DNA from: Gammaproteobacteria bacterium
GTDB taxonomy: Bacteria; Pseudomonadota; Gammaproteobacteria; Arenicellales; Poriferihabitantaceae
Direction: 5' to 3'
Assembly: GCA_024644945.1 (NCBI GenBank)
Contig: JAHEGU010000009.1
Location: forward strand, 1 to 64,000
Length of the DNA: 64,000 nt
The position numbers and the translations under genes are program-made. Positions 16,402 through 25,129 of this stretch are shown here, in pieces (position 1 is the stretch's first letter; every line of letters starts with the position of its first letter). Under the pieces are notes generated by a model that saw only the letters and a program-made list of their open reading frames with translations, was not told the origin of the DNA and ran no database searches.

Positions 16402-19065
16402 ATGGAGATCGTATTTCTCTGCACCTTGGTTCTGATGATGGTCATCGCGCTGTCTTCTGGTTTTCCTGTTGCGTTCGCTCTACCGGGTTCTGCCATCGCC
16501 ACCATCGTGCTTGCGGCCACCTGCGGCTATTTCTTTGCCGGCGATCCCTCCGCGTATTTTGCCCAGGACGGCCCTACGGAATGGATGACCGCAGGGATAA
16601 CTAACTTTCGCAGCCTTTACTGGGAAGTCGAGCGGGACACACTGATCGCAATTCCGCTGTTTGTATTCATGGGTATCATGCTGGAACGATCGCGGATCGC
16701 AGAGGATCTGCTGGTTGCAATGGCGAGGCTGTTTGGTCCAGTCCCGGGCGGACTCGGCATTTCAGTGGTATTTGTCGGTGCATTACTCGCTGCAACGACT
16801 GGCATTCTCGGTGCTACGGTAATCGCAATGGGATTGATCTCACTGCCTGCGATGCTGCGTAATAATTACTCGAAGCCACTCGCGACTGGAACAATCTGCG
16901 CCTCCGGCACCCTGGGTCAGATTATCCCGCCTTCTATCGTTTTAATCATATTGGCAGACCAATTGTCGAATGCCGCTGATCAAGCCAGTACGCTTCGCAA
17001 AGCAGAGTACAAAGCCTTTACCGGAGAGTTTTCCCTGCCCACCCAGCTCGACATCGTATCCGCCAGCGCCGGAGACATGTTCATGGGGGCGCTGGTTCCC
17101 GGCTTGATATTGGTCAGTCTATACATGCTGTATATCCTGATACGAGCCATCACCAAGCCCGGAACCGCACCCCCAGTCCCCTACGAAGGAAAATACGACC
17201 GGAATTTTGCGATCTCAATTGCGCTGTCACTTGTGCCTCCACTGACGCTGATCTTTGTTGTTCTCGGCTCGATTATCCTCGGAATTGCAACGGTCAACCA
17301 GGCGGGTGCAATCGGCGCTGTCGGCGCGATAATCATGGCCGGCTATCGATTGACCGATGGCAAGCGCGGTCAGTATCTGCCCACCATCCTTGCCACCTGT
17401 TCGATCGCGGTCGTCCTGGTTCTAAATAACAACTTCAACCTGAACGTAAAGAACGTATCAACCAATCGTGATTTAATTGGCGTGATAGTCGCGGCGGCCG
17501 CAGTACTGGTATTCGTCATCGCATTGGTCTGGAGTTGCTGGCGCACTTACAAGATCAACGACACGCTGGTCAGTGTCATGGTCGACACCGCTAAAACCAC
17601 TTCAATGGTGTTCATTATCCTGATCGGTGCTGCCATGCTCACATCGGCTTTCCGGGCATTCGGCGGCGAGGAGCTGGTGAGGGAATTTCTCACCAGTTTG
17701 CCGGGTGGTTTCTGGACCCAGTTCCTGGTCGTTATGCTGGTTATTTTCCTGCTGGGATTTTTTCTCGATTTTATCGAGATCGCAGTGGTCGTGGTACCCA
17801 TTGTTGCGCCAATCCTGTTATCTGACCCGTCGGCTAATATTACCGCGGTGTGGCTCGGTGTGATGATAGGTCTCAATATTCAAACCTCTTTCCTTACACC
17901 GCCGTTTGGATTTGCCCTGTTTTATCTTCGAGGAGTCGCTCCGCCGGAAGTCAGAACCACTCATATCTACAAGGGTGCGGTCGCATTTATCATGTTGCAG
18001 CTCGCCGGCTTGGCAATAGCAGGATATTTTCCTAGCCTTGTGAACTATATGCCTAACCGAACTCACCTTACGGCTGAGACAGCGCCACCACCGGTCAATC
18101 CGAAATTACAGCTATGTATCGAAGAACACTTATTTGGATACTACGACGAAAACCAGGATGGCCTGCTTCAAAGTATCAACCAGGCACGTAGCCTGAACCT
18201 GAACTCTCTGCCGGAAGCGCTGCAGAAATCTCTTAACTCCAGCTTTGATTCAGCCAATCAGACTTTCGAAAACGTCGAGTCGGTCAAATTAACTAGCGCG
18301 ATACTGGAACAGTTCAAGGATAACTACCAGCCGCTGCACACGCAGGTAAGATCTATTCAGACCAGTATTCGAAAACTCAAACAGGAACTTAAAAACCAAC
18401 AAGACAATTTGGATAGGGTTTCTCGCCGTGAACAGCCTACTGAACAGCAGTTAGAGAAGCTTGAGAGCGATATCAGTCGTACTCAAGAATTGATTGAAGA
18501 AGCAGAGAGAAACATTCCAGCTCAATGGGAAGAGCAGCGCAATCAATATCTAGAACTTGCTAAGAATGACCAGGTCGCTCGAAGCAATTACCGTCGTGGC
18601 GTCGACGAAGCATATGAGCCTTTAAGAGTTGTTCGCATATTATTGGTCGACCTAGAACCATTGCAGGCGCTCGAATCAGTGTTCGAAGGCCTTGATCAGG
18701 TGATCAACAGTGAAGAAGCAGAAACCGCCATGGAAATCATCAAGCAAAAGGAAAGTGACTTTAGCGAAATCGAGGGCGTCAGCCATATCAAGTCATTGTT
18801 ATCTAAATCCAGACGGGCTCTGAAAGGCGACTCACCAGACAGGGACAAAGCCCTGCAACTTCTTAATGAATCAAAAGAAGCTTTCAACCAGGAGCTTGTA
18901 TGGAGAGTTCAGGCAGCGGACAACCTCTTGCCGGGTCTTAATACCTATAACAACGCTATTTATGACAGTGTCGGACTGCGCTTACAAAAAAGACTACCCG
19001 TCAATATTGCGACCGAAGTGGCTTCCTGCTTGTCACATCATAAGGACATATCTGTTCACTTCTGA
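16402..19065 (+). CDS. TRAP transporter large permease DctM with long C-terminal coiled-coil tail
   Basis: This 887-residue protein is a sodium-coupled TRAP large subunit. Residues 1-550 are the membrane core with the DctM signatures IPLFVFMGIMLERS, GALLAATTGILGATVIAMGLISLPAMLR, GTLGQIIPPSIVLIILADQ, FFLDFIEIAVVVVPIVAP and GLNIQTSFLTPPFGFALFYLRG. The core is longer than the usual 430 residues, with an additional hydrophobic block around residues 330-380. After NYMPNRTHLT come some 330 soluble residues: an EF-hand-like DENQDGLL near residue 583, a strong coiled coil at about 646-720, then a helical region. I do not recognise this tail. The reading frame is intact and shows no sign of a fusion artefact. 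Confidence 0.88.
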   Translation: MEIVFLCTLVLMMVIALSSGFPVAFALPGSAIATIVLAATCGYFFAGDPSAYFAQDGPTEWMTAGITNFRSLYWEVERDTLIAIPLFVFMGIMLERSRIAEDLLVAMARLFGPVPGGLGISVVFVGALLAATTGILGATVIAMGLISLPAMLRNNYSKPLATGTICASGTLGQIIPPSIVLIILADQLSNAADQASTLRKAEYKAFTGEFSLPTQLDIVSASAGDMFMGALVPGLILVSLYMLYILIRAITKPGTAPPVPYEGKYDRNFAISIALSLVPPLTLIFVVLGSIILGIATVNQAGAIGAVGAIIMAGYRLTDGKRGQYLPTILATCSIAVVLVLNNNFNLNVKNVSTNRDLIGVIVAAAAVLVFVIALVWSCWRTYKINDTLVSVMVDTAKTTSMVFIILIGAAMLTSAFRAFGGEELVREFLTSLPGGFWTQFLVVMLVIFLLGFFLDFIEIAVVVVPIVAPILLSDPSANITAVWLGVMIGLNIQTSFLTPPFGFALFYLRGVAPPEVRTTHIYKGAVAFIMLQLAGLAIAGYFPSLVNYMPNRTHLTAETAPPPVNPKLQLCIEEHLFGYYDENQDGLLQSINQARSLNLNSLPEALQKSLNSSFDSANQTFENVESVKLTSAILEQFKDNYQPLHTQVRSIQTSIRKLKQELKNQQDNLDRVSRREQPTEQQLEKLESDISRTQELIEEAERNIPAQWEEQRNQYLELAKNDQVARSNYRRGVDEAYEPLRVVRILLVDLEPLQALESVFEGLDQVINSEEAETAMEIIKQKESDFSEIEGVSHIKSLLSKSRRALKGDSPDRDKALQLLNESKEAFNQELVWRVQAADNLLPGLNTYNNAIYDSVGLRLQKRLPVNIATEVASCLSHHKDISVHF

Positions 19066-19298
19066 ACCAATTGGATTTTTTCGCGCTGCCTTATTGACCA
19101 GAAATTAAGTAGACGACTGTCTGTCTGCACACGATTTTTAAAAGGTTTAGTTCGATTTTTTTGTCGTTTGTTGGCCTATTCCAGATTACGATTTAGTAAC
19201 AAAAGCCACAGTGTTTCTGCGCCCTTCTAGAGTCGACTAAATCATTGCACCGAAATTGGCACATCTCAAATTGACGTGCAGTAGAATAAAATATACAT

Positions 19299-19378
19299 AA
19301 ATGACTGAAAACAGGAAAAAATTTCGATAGCACATTTAGACCTGTCGCACCATGGCGACAATAGTATCCAGGTCATTT
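19299..19378 (+). other. Structured non-coding stretch with alternative pairings
   Basis: AAATGAC (19299-19305) can pair perfectly with GTCATTT (19372-19378), but the same bases could instead join AGACCT to AGGTC around the inner hairpin TGTCGC-ACCATG-GCGACA. A weak promoter-like TTGACG lies at 19271-19276 with an AT-rich -10 region near 19292-19299. No ORF explains the stretch. It may be the leader or upstream part of the small RNA locus. Confidence 0.35.
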
Positions 19379-19426
19379 ATTGGTCTAATTGGCCGCGATA
19401 AACGGTATCTATTGCCGGACAAGCGG

Positions 19427-19454
19427 TTGACTTAAAGGCGTTATTCCATATAAT
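19427..19454 (+). promoter_or_regulatory. Strong sigma-70 type promoter of a small RNA
   Basis: TTGACT (19427-19432) and TATAAT (19449-19454) are separated by 16 bases. This is the best consensus promoter seen in the window, and no gene begins behind it. Transcription would start near 19461. Confidence 0.75.
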
Positions 19455-19460
19455 TACATC

Positions 19461-19535
19461 ACGCTCCGCCGTACCTCCTTCACCTCCGATTTATACGGCG
19501 GATCATTTAAAAACCCATGGAATGGGTTTTTTTTT
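19461..19535 (+). ncRNA. Candidate small RNA with anti-Shine-Dalgarno loop
   Basis: About 75 bases lie between a near-consensus promoter and an intrinsic terminator. TCCGCCGTA (19465-19473) pairs perfectly with TACGGCGGA (19494-19502), a 9-bp stem. The 20-base loop at 19474-19493 carries CCTCC twice (CCTCCTTCACCTCC). Both halves imitate the 3' tail of 16S rRNA (CACCUCCUUA), so the loop should pair with Shine-Dalgarno sites. A second hairpin at 19510-19530 with nine T forms the terminator. No ORF fits. Small RNAs with CCUCC-rich loops that block translation are known in other bacteria; whether this one belongs to a named family could not be checked. Confidence 0.65.
19510..19535 (+). terminator. 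Intrinsic terminator of the small RNA
   Basis: AAAACCCAT and ATGGGTTTT form a 9-bp stem closed by a GGA loop, and the T-run at 19527-19535 has nine T. It ends the transcript from the promoter at 19427. In the opposite direction the T-run is shorter, so the orientation is plus. Confidence 0.8.
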
Positions 19536-19601
19536 GTCCGGACGAAATGCGGATTGAGAATTCTGTTTCAACCAGACATCAACACTTCCTTCAACCGCCG
19601 C

Positions 19602-19917
19602 CCCAGATAGCGTTCGCTGCTCAGATGTCCATGCGCCCGCTGCATACTACCGCCAGGAATGGTGGAAGGGCAGGTTTTGCATCGCTACTGGGATGTTGCT
19701 TATGAGGCAATGCAGGAGCAATTGCCGAGGAGCAAAAATCTGCCCAGGGCCATCCTGGCTATTCGCTGCTCTCGCGCATCCTTGCGCCCGCCGCATACGA
19801 CCGCCAGGGACGGTGGAAGTGCAGATTTTGCAGGAGCAAAAATCTGCCAAGGCCATCCTGGCTATTCGCTGCTCTCGCGCATCCTTGCGCCCGCCGCATA
19901 CCAGCCATCCTGGCTAT
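19602..19917 (+). repeat. Mosaic of imperfect ~104-bp repeats with hairpins
   Basis: One unit starts at 19729 and the next at 19833 (104 bases apart); they share an almost identical block from GGAGCAAAAATCTGCC through GCGCATCCTTGCGCCCGCC. A diverged copy covers about 19602-19681. Each unit contains small palindromes such as GCAGATTTT/AAAATCTGC (19821-19829 with 19839-19847) and CCGCC-AGGGA-CGGTGG. Open frames across it are rich in Arg, Ala and Pro and change with the repeats, so they are not read as genes. The block looks like extragenic repetitive DNA of the kind scattered through many gammaproteobacterial genomes. A related piece lies at 56640-56787. Confidence 0.7.
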
Positions 19918-19941
19918 AAAAAAAGGCCCTTGCGGGCCTTT
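19918..19941 (-). terminator. Intrinsic terminator of bioY
   Basis: On the minus strand AAAGGCCC and GGGCCTTT form an 8-bp stem with a four-base loop, followed by seven T. It lies 26 bases downstream of the bioY stop. Confidence 0.8.
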
Positions 19942-19966
19942 GAAGGTAACAACTTTATTAGTAGTG

Positions 19967-20551
19967 TTATTTCCTGATCAGTTTCCAGGCCACAGGCAGC
20001 AGCAACATAGCGACAATGATCTTTAACAGATCACCTAAAAGAAACGGTGTAAGACCGTACGCAAGCACTGGTTTATCCCAGCCGATTACACTGCCTAGCC
20101 ATAACAGACCAAAACCATAAATCAGCAAATTACCTGTGACCATTGCGCCAAAGGTGGTCAATACATTTCGTCCCCATCCACGTTCTGCCATCCACCCAAC
20201 CACAATTGCAGCAAACAGAAAACCTAAAAGGTAGCCGCCGGTCGGGCCTACCATGTATGCAATTCCGATTCCTCTTTCCGGAGTACCACTGAATACCGGC
20301 AATCCAAATGCCCCTTCTGCAAGATAAAGAAGTATTGTGGCCGCCCCAAGCTTCCAGCCGTATACCATTCCCAACATTAGCACTACAAATGTCTGCATGC
20401 TCAGCGGTACTGGATAGAATGGTACTTTAATCTTTGCCGACACGAACAATAGTACTGAGCCAGCAACCACTAGCAGTACGTTTCTTAACATCGACTGGTC
20501 TTTCCAGTACGAATTTACGAGTGTTGAGTGGCTCAGCGTATGTATTGACAT
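19967..20551 (-). CDS. bioY: Biotin transporter BioY
   Basis: This membrane protein of about 194 residues is a BioY substrate-binding (S) component. It has the expected hydrophobic helices and the family motifs FYPVPLSMQTFVVLMLG, GLPVFSG, and MVGPTGGYLLGFLFAAIVVGW. BioY takes up biotin, either alone or with the shared ECF ATPase/T module; neither ecfA nor ecfT is present here, so it is of the solitary type. An in-frame codon at 20578 would add nine residues; ATG at 20551 (MSIHTLSH) is preferred. It has its own terminator and follows lnt by 35 bases on the same strand. Confidence 0.9.
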   Translation of the reverse strand: MSIHTLSHSTLVNSYWKDQSMLRNVLLVVAGSVLLFVSAKIKVPFYPVPLSMQTFVVLMLGMVYGWKLGAATILLYLAEGAFGLPVFSGTPERGIGIAYMVGPTGGYLLGFLFAAIVVGWMAERGWGRNVLTTFGAMVTGNLLIYGFGLLWLGSVIGWDKPVLAYGLTPFLLGDLLKIIVAMLLLPVAWKLIRK

Positions 20552-20586
20552 GAAGTATTTAATTCTATGGAAGTTCAAGTTTAATT

Positions 20587-22050
20587 CTATCGCAATGATC
20601 GTCGTCCGAACAACAGCGCGGACAACAGCAGGAAGACGCCCAACAGCAATGCCGGGATGTCTCCAAATCGAACATAGGGCGTTACGCCAGTGCGCGATTG
20701 CACCACACCCTCAGTAACGAACTTTTTAAATTGTGGCGCCACAACCTGGACGTGCCCGCGCCAGTCAATTAAAGACGATAGCCCGTTATTCGAAGAACGG
20801 ACCATTGGCCGTTCGGATTCACGAGAACGAAATTGCGCCATCTGTAATCTCTGATGTGGCGCCAGTGAATCACCAAACCACATATCTTCAGTTACATTCA
20901 GCAAGAATCCCGCATCGGCTACCTGGTTACGCGACACATGAGGGAATGCGTCTTCGTAACAGATCGATGCCGCCGCGCGATGGCCCGCAACAGTCAATGG
21001 CGATTGCTCACTATCCCATGCTGAAAAATCAGACATCGGTATCGTCAAGTAGTCCAGCACCGGGCTCAGTAAAGTCTGCATGGGGAAAAATTCACCAAAT
21101 GGAACCAAATGCTGTTTACTGTATATCGACACCTGCTCGCTCACCGCAGCAATGCTATTGTAATAGCCTCCGTCAGGTTGCGGTCTGTACAGTGCGCCAA
21201 ATGCAAAATCGGAGGGGTGCTGTTGCAACTGCTGCCAGAACGATGCAGGCATTTCATTAAGGTAGTCGGGTAGCGCTCCTTCCGGCCATACGATCAGATC
21301 TTTGTCCCGATGCAGCTCACTTTTCTCGATGTACTCGTCAATAATCGCGGCGCGAGATTCGGCACTCCACTTCTCAAGCAGGGGGACATTATTCTGAATC
21401 AGCGCGACACTAAACGCCTCCCCGATGGGTTTGCTCCAGGGAATTTTGTCCAGTTGCCATGCAAATATCCAGCTGCCGATAATAATCAGTAACAGCCCTG
21501 AAGTTCTTTTATTGAGATCAGAAATGATCGCAACCAAGGCCCCAATAGACACCAGCAAAACCATTCCAACCAGATAAACCCCGCCTACAGGCGCCAGCCC
21601 ACTGAGCGGCGTATTCACCACTGCATACCCTGTGCTCAACCACGGCAAGCCGGTAAATATCCACCCTCGCAGCCATTCAAACAACAGAAACGATAATGGC
21701 ATGATGGCGCACACACGGGCGGTAAAACTCAGACCGCTAAACAGGGCCTGCAACCACCCGGCAATTGCAGGAAACAAAGATAGCAATAGTACGAACACCA
21801 GCACACTAAATCCCGCGAGCAAAGGTGGCATTCCACCAAAGGTCTGGATACTGATATATACCCAGGAGATGCCGGCCCCAAATTGCCCGACACCAAACAT
21901 ATAGCCAATCCAGAAAGCCTCGAGTTTCCGAGCTTTGTACCACAACAAAAAGAGAATCATGAAGGATGGCACTAATAGATACCACCATTCAAAGGGCGAG
22001 AAGGACAGAACGTTTAAAAGACCTGCCACCAGCGCAAGCAGGTATTTCAT
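20587..22050 (-). CDS. lnt: Apolipoprotein N-acyltransferase
   Basis: This enzyme of 487 residues adds the third acyl chain to the N-terminal Cys of lipoproteins in the inner membrane. It has about six N-terminal membrane helices, LSFSPFEWWYL near the start, and a periplasmic nitrilase-like domain with the catalytic triad motifs: Glu in VWPEGALPDY, Lys in KQHLVPFGEFFP, and Cys in ASICYEDAFPHVSR. A last helix closes the protein. A TTG at 22056 could serve as start; ATG at 22050 is more natural. It follows ybeY directly, with no ybeX/corC gene between them as in E. coli. Confidence 0.95.
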   Translation of the reverse strand: MKYLLALVAGLLNVLSFSPFEWWYLLVPSFMILFLLWYKARKLEAFWIGYMFGVGQFGAGISWVYISIQTFGGMPPLLAGFSVLVFVLLLSLFPAIAGWLQALFSGLSFTARVCAIMPLSFLLFEWLRGWIFTGLPWLSTGYAVVNTPLSGLAPVGGVYLVGMVLLVSIGALVAIISDLNKRTSGLLLIIIGSWIFAWQLDKIPWSKPIGEAFSVALIQNNVPLLEKWSAESRAAIIDEYIEKSELHRDKDLIVWPEGALPDYLNEMPASFWQQLQQHPSDFAFGALYRPQPDGGYYNSIAAVSEQVSIYSKQHLVPFGEFFPMQTLLSPVLDYLTIPMSDFSAWDSEQSPLTVAGHRAAASICYEDAFPHVSRNQVADAGFLLNVTEDMWFGDSLAPHQRLQMAQFRSRESERPMVRSSNNGLSSLIDWRGHVQVVAPQFKKFVTEGVVQSRTGVTPYVRFGDIPALLLGVFLLLSALLFGRRSLR

Positions 22051-22077
22051 CAGCAACGCTTCAAGTAATGGGATTTG

Positions 22078-22542
22078 TTATTCATCACAGCGGTAAGGAT
22101 CAGAGTAACCGAGAACGGAAAGCACTTTCACCTCAAGGGCCTCCATTTCATCGGCATCCTTTAAACAATCATGGTCATAACCACACAGATGCAGAATACC
22201 ATGGATCACCATATGCGCCCAATGTGCTTCCCATTGTTTCCCCTGTTCTGCTGCTTCCTGTGCAACCACCTCGGCGCAAATCGCAATATCACCAAGCAGA
22301 TTGGTTTCAATTTCTTGGATAGGTTCGAACGGAAACGACAGGACATTGGTCGAGCCGTCAACTTGCCGGTAGTTTTTATTCAGTTGCGTGATCTCATCTC
22401 GATCCACTACGCGAATTGTCAGTGCAAGTCGATCAGACTGCGCGGCCTCAAGGGCGGTATACGCCCAAAGCCTGAAGCAATCAACCGACGGCACCGGAAA
22501 TGATTGATCGACGACCTGCAGCTCCAAAGCCGCACGTGTCAT
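22078..22542 (-). CDS. ybeY: Endoribonuclease YbeY
   Basis: This 154-residue zinc endoribonuclease acts in 16S rRNA 3'-end maturation and ribosome quality control. The zinc-binding HGILHLCGYDH motif (three His) sits near residue 115, and TNVLSFPFE near residue 67 is also family-typical. The start overlaps the phoH stop by 4 bases (22539-22542), which points to coupled translation in the miaB-phoH-ybeY-lnt group. Length matches E. coli YbeY (155). Confidence 0.95.
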   Translation of the reverse strand: MTRAALELQVVDQSFPVPSVDCFRLWAYTALEAAQSDRLALTIRVVDRDEITQLNKNYRQVDGSTNVLSFPFEPIQEIETNLLGDIAICAEVVAQEAAEQGKQWEAHWAHMVIHGILHLCGYDHDCLKDADEMEALEVKVLSVLGYSDPYRCDE

Positions 22543-23531
22543 CCTCGCTCCTGGAGATGCTCTTTACTTGCCTGCTGTTCGTATGCTTCGACGATTCGCT
22601 GCACGAGTGGATGACGCACGACGTCACGCGGAAGGAAGCGGGTAAAGCTTATTCCTTCGATACCGGAAAGCACCGTACTTGCATGCTTCAACCCTGAATA
22701 CTGTCCACGCGGCAAATCTATCTGGGTGATATCACCGGTAATAATCGCTTTGGAGCCAAATCCGATGCGAGTCAGAAACATTTTCATCTGTTCAACAGTT
22801 GTGTTTTGCGCCTCATCAAGAATCACAAAAGATTCGTTCAGCGTTCTTCCTCGCATGTAAGCGAGCGGCGCCAGCTCAATGGTTCCTCGAGCGATCAATT
22901 TCCCCACTCTCTCAAATCCCAGCATCTCATACAGCGCGTCAAACAGCGGTCTCAGGTAGGGATCTATTTTCTGACCGATATCACCCGGGAGAAAACCCAG
23001 CTTCTCTCCAGCTTCGACCGCCGGTCGGACTAATAATATCCGCTCTATCTCATTGTCCGCTAGGGCTGCAACAGCACAAGCCACCGCCAGATAAGTCTTC
23101 CCCGTTCCCGCAGGCCCAACTCCAAAATTGATGTCGTTACTGATAATCCTCCTGAGATAGTCGCGTTGACGTGGATTTTGACCGCGAATAACGTGCTTGC
23201 GCAGTCGTAGCACAACCTCTTCACCGGCTTCTTCACTATCTCGATCATCGCTTTCTTCATTTACTTCCACGCGGGACAACTCAAGATGCACTTGATTTCT
23301 GTTAATGGGCTGGCTTTCGTCACCGGTCAGTTCGAATAAACGTCGTATCACTGATTCGGCCCGGGCGGTTTTCTGCCCACCACCAGAGACACTAAAAGCG
23401 TTATTGCGCTGAGTGATCTTAACCCCCAGATATGTCTCGATCTGCTCTAAGTTCGCGTTTTGCTGTCCACACAACTGAGAGAGTCTGTCGGATTCAGCAG
23501 GGTGTAGCTGAAAGGTGATTGGCTTAGACAA
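22539..23531 (-). CDS. ybeZ: PhoH family ATPase (YbeZ)
   Basis: This 330-residue cytoplasmic protein is a PhoH/YbeZ NTPase, thought to work with YbeY in rRNA processing. Walker A is GPAGTGKT at residues 139-146, Walker B is [11 protein letters not shown] near residue 235, and [16 protein letters not shown] is the typical following motif. The N-terminal 75 residues form a KH-like RNA-binding region. The reading frame opens with TTG at 23531; a stop lies two codons upstream, so no ATG can replace it without shortening the protein. It overlaps the miaB end by 8 bases. Confidence 0.93.
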   Translation of the reverse strand: MSKPITFQLHPAESDRLSQLCGQQNANLEQIETYLGVKITQRNNAFSVSGGGQKTARAESVIRRLFELTGDESQPINRNQVHLELSRVEVNEESDDRDSEEAGEEVVLRLRKHVIRGQNPRQRDYLRRIISNDINFGVGPAGTGKTYLAVACAVAALADNEIERILLVRPAVEAGEKLGFLPGDIGQKIDPYLRPLFDALYEMLGFERVGKLIARGTIELAPLAYMRGRTLNESFVILDEAQNTTVEQMKMFLTRIGFGSKAIITGDITQIDLPRGQYSGLKHASTVLSGIEGISFTRFLPRDVVRHPLVQRIVEAYEQQASKEHLQERG

Positions 23532-24906
23532 ATTTCAATGTTGGTGTGAAATTATCAATTGCCGGAACCGTTTTTAATTCTGCGCTCATTATCGCACCAC
23601 GCAGAGAGTTTGGTAGCGCTTCCGTTATCCGCACTTCAACAAATTGACCGACCAGACTTTCATCACCGTCGAAGTTTACTACCCGATTATTTTCCGTGCG
23701 CCCTGAATACTGAGCGGGATCTTTTCGCGATGGGCCCTCGACCAGAACCTGCTGTAAAGTTCCCACCATCTGCTCACTTATACGACCCGCTGAATTGAGG
23801 ATACGTTTTTGTAAAACTGATAATCGGCGTTTCTTATCCTCAAGCGTGACGTTGTCATCAAGTAATTCTGCTGGGGTACCGGGTCGCCGGCTATAGATAA
23901 AACTGAAGCTGTGATCGAAATTAACTGAATCAACCAACTTCATGGTCTCCTCAAAATCCTGATCAGTCTCACCAGGGAATCCAATAATAAAATCTGATGA
24001 CATCGAAATATCAGGCCTGTGACGTCTTACTTTCTCCACCCAGCTGAGGTATTCCGCGGAGGTATAGCCTCTCTTCATCAATCTTAGAATTCGATCTGAG
24101 CCGCTTTGAACCGGCAGATGAAGGTGACTGACCAATTCGGGGATAGAGGCATATGCGTCCACCAGGTCATCGGTGAAATCAACGGGATGGGATGTGGTAT
24201 AGCGCAGGCGGTCGATCCCCTCAATGGCTGCCACATAGTGCAGCAATTCCGCAAACTCTACAGTTCGACCGTCATGAGTAAGGCCGCGGTACCCGTTTAC
24301 ATTCTGCCCCAGCAAGTTAACCTCTCTGACACCTTGATCAGCCAACCCAACAATTTCTTCAATGACATCATCGAAAGGGCGACTGAATTCAGTGCCCCTG
24401 GTATATGGCACCACGCAAAAAGAGCAGTATTTGCTGCAACCCTCCATTATCGAAACAAAGGCCTTAACTCCGTCCACTCTGGGCGGAGGCAGATTATCGA
24501 ATTTTTCAATTTCAGGAAAACTGATATCCACTGCCTGAGACCGCTCGTCCAGGACTTCGTCCAGCATACGTGGAATTCGGTGAAGCGTCTGAGGCCCAAA
24601 TACCATGTCAACATAGGGCGCCCGCTGCATAATCATCTTGCCTTCCTGGCTGGCTACACAACCACCTACTCCAATGACCAGATTCTCTTTTTTCTCCTTT
24701 ATTTCGCGCCATCTGCCCAGCAAGGAGAACACTTTCTCCTGGGCTTTTTCACGCACCGAACAAGTATTGAGCAGGACCATATCCGCTTCTTCCGCTCGCT
24801 CGGTTCGTTCATACCCATGACTCGAGTTAAGCAGATCGGCCATTCTCGATGAATCATATTCATTCATCTGACAACCAAAGGTTTTAATATAAACTTTGCG
24901 AGCCAA
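23524..24906 (-). CDS. miaB: tRNA-2-methylthio-N6-dimethylallyladenosine synthase MiaB
   Basis: This 460-residue radical-SAM methylthiotransferase adds the 2-methylthio group to i6A37 in tRNAs reading UNN codons. All six cluster cysteines are in place: C12, C49 and C83 in the N-terminal UPF0004 domain and C157, C161, C164 in CSKYCSFC for the radical-SAM cluster. A C-terminal TRAM domain follows. The N-terminus [20 protein letters not shown] aligns with E. coli MiaB, so translation should start at TTG 24906; the frame has no ATG or GTG between it and the upstream stop. It leads the phoH-ybeY-lnt group. Confidence 0.95.
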   Translation of the reverse strand: MARKVYIKTFGCQMNEYDSSRMADLLNSSHGYERTERAEEADMVLLNTCSVREKAQEKVFSLLGRWREIKEKKENLVIGVGGCVASQEGKMIMQRAPYVDMVFGPQTLHRIPRMLDEVLDERSQAVDISFPEIEKFDNLPPPRVDGVKAFVSIMEGCSKYCSFCVVPYTRGTEFSRPFDDVIEEIVGLADQGVREVNLLGQNVNGYRGLTHDGRTVEFAELLHYVAAIEGIDRLRYTTSHPVDFTDDLVDAYASIPELVSHLHLPVQSGSDRILRLMKRGYTSAEYLSWVEKVRRHRPDISMSSDFIIGFPGETDQDFEETMKLVDSVNFDHSFSFIYSRRPGTPAELLDDNVTLEDKKRRLSVLQKRILNSAGRISEQMVGTLQQVLVEGPSRKDPAQYSGRTENNRVVNFDGDESLVGQFVEVRITEALPNSLRGAIMSAELKTVPAIDNFTPTLKFV

Positions 24907-24919
24907 TGTGGGATCTAGA

Positions 24920-25117
24920 TCATTTGTGGAGGCGGGATTTTACCTGAATACAGGGGAATTCTGGATATTTTACCGCGCAATGGGTGCATATTCCTTGCAT
25001 GCGTCGACCGCTGGAACAGCTTCGCAGCATAGATCCTTCGCAACGTAGATCCAAGGGCACCTGGCCAAGAAAGTTTGTCTGATCCTGAACCCGGGCCAAA
25101 CGGTCTTTCAGTTCCAT
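24920..25117 (-). CDS. Possible small Cys-containing protein between ydcF and miaB
   Basis: This 65-residue ORF begins [13 protein letters not shown], contains a CTHC motif near residue 44 and two further Cys, and has no hydrophobic segment. It fits neatly between ydcF (12 bases) and miaB (13 bases) on the same strand, which is why it is listed. I do not recognise a family and see no strong ribosome-binding site, so it may be a chance ORF in the miaB leader. Confidence 0.35.
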   Translation of the reverse strand: MELKDRLARVQDQTNFLGQVPLDLRCEGSMLRSCSSGRRMQGICTHCAVKYPEFPCIQVKSRLHK

Positions 25118-25129
25118 TCAGAGATCAAT

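Noticed and set aside
19517-19977. Three overlapping plus-strand ORFs of 62-94 residues in the repeat mosaic
   Set aside because: Their translation follows the repeat units in different frames, is rich in Arg, Ala and Pro and has no start signal. One begins inside the sRNA terminator and another runs through the bioY terminator.
24106-24852. 248-residue plus-strand ORF
   Set aside because: It lies fully antisense to miaB, whose cluster cysteines and length are intact, and resembles no family.
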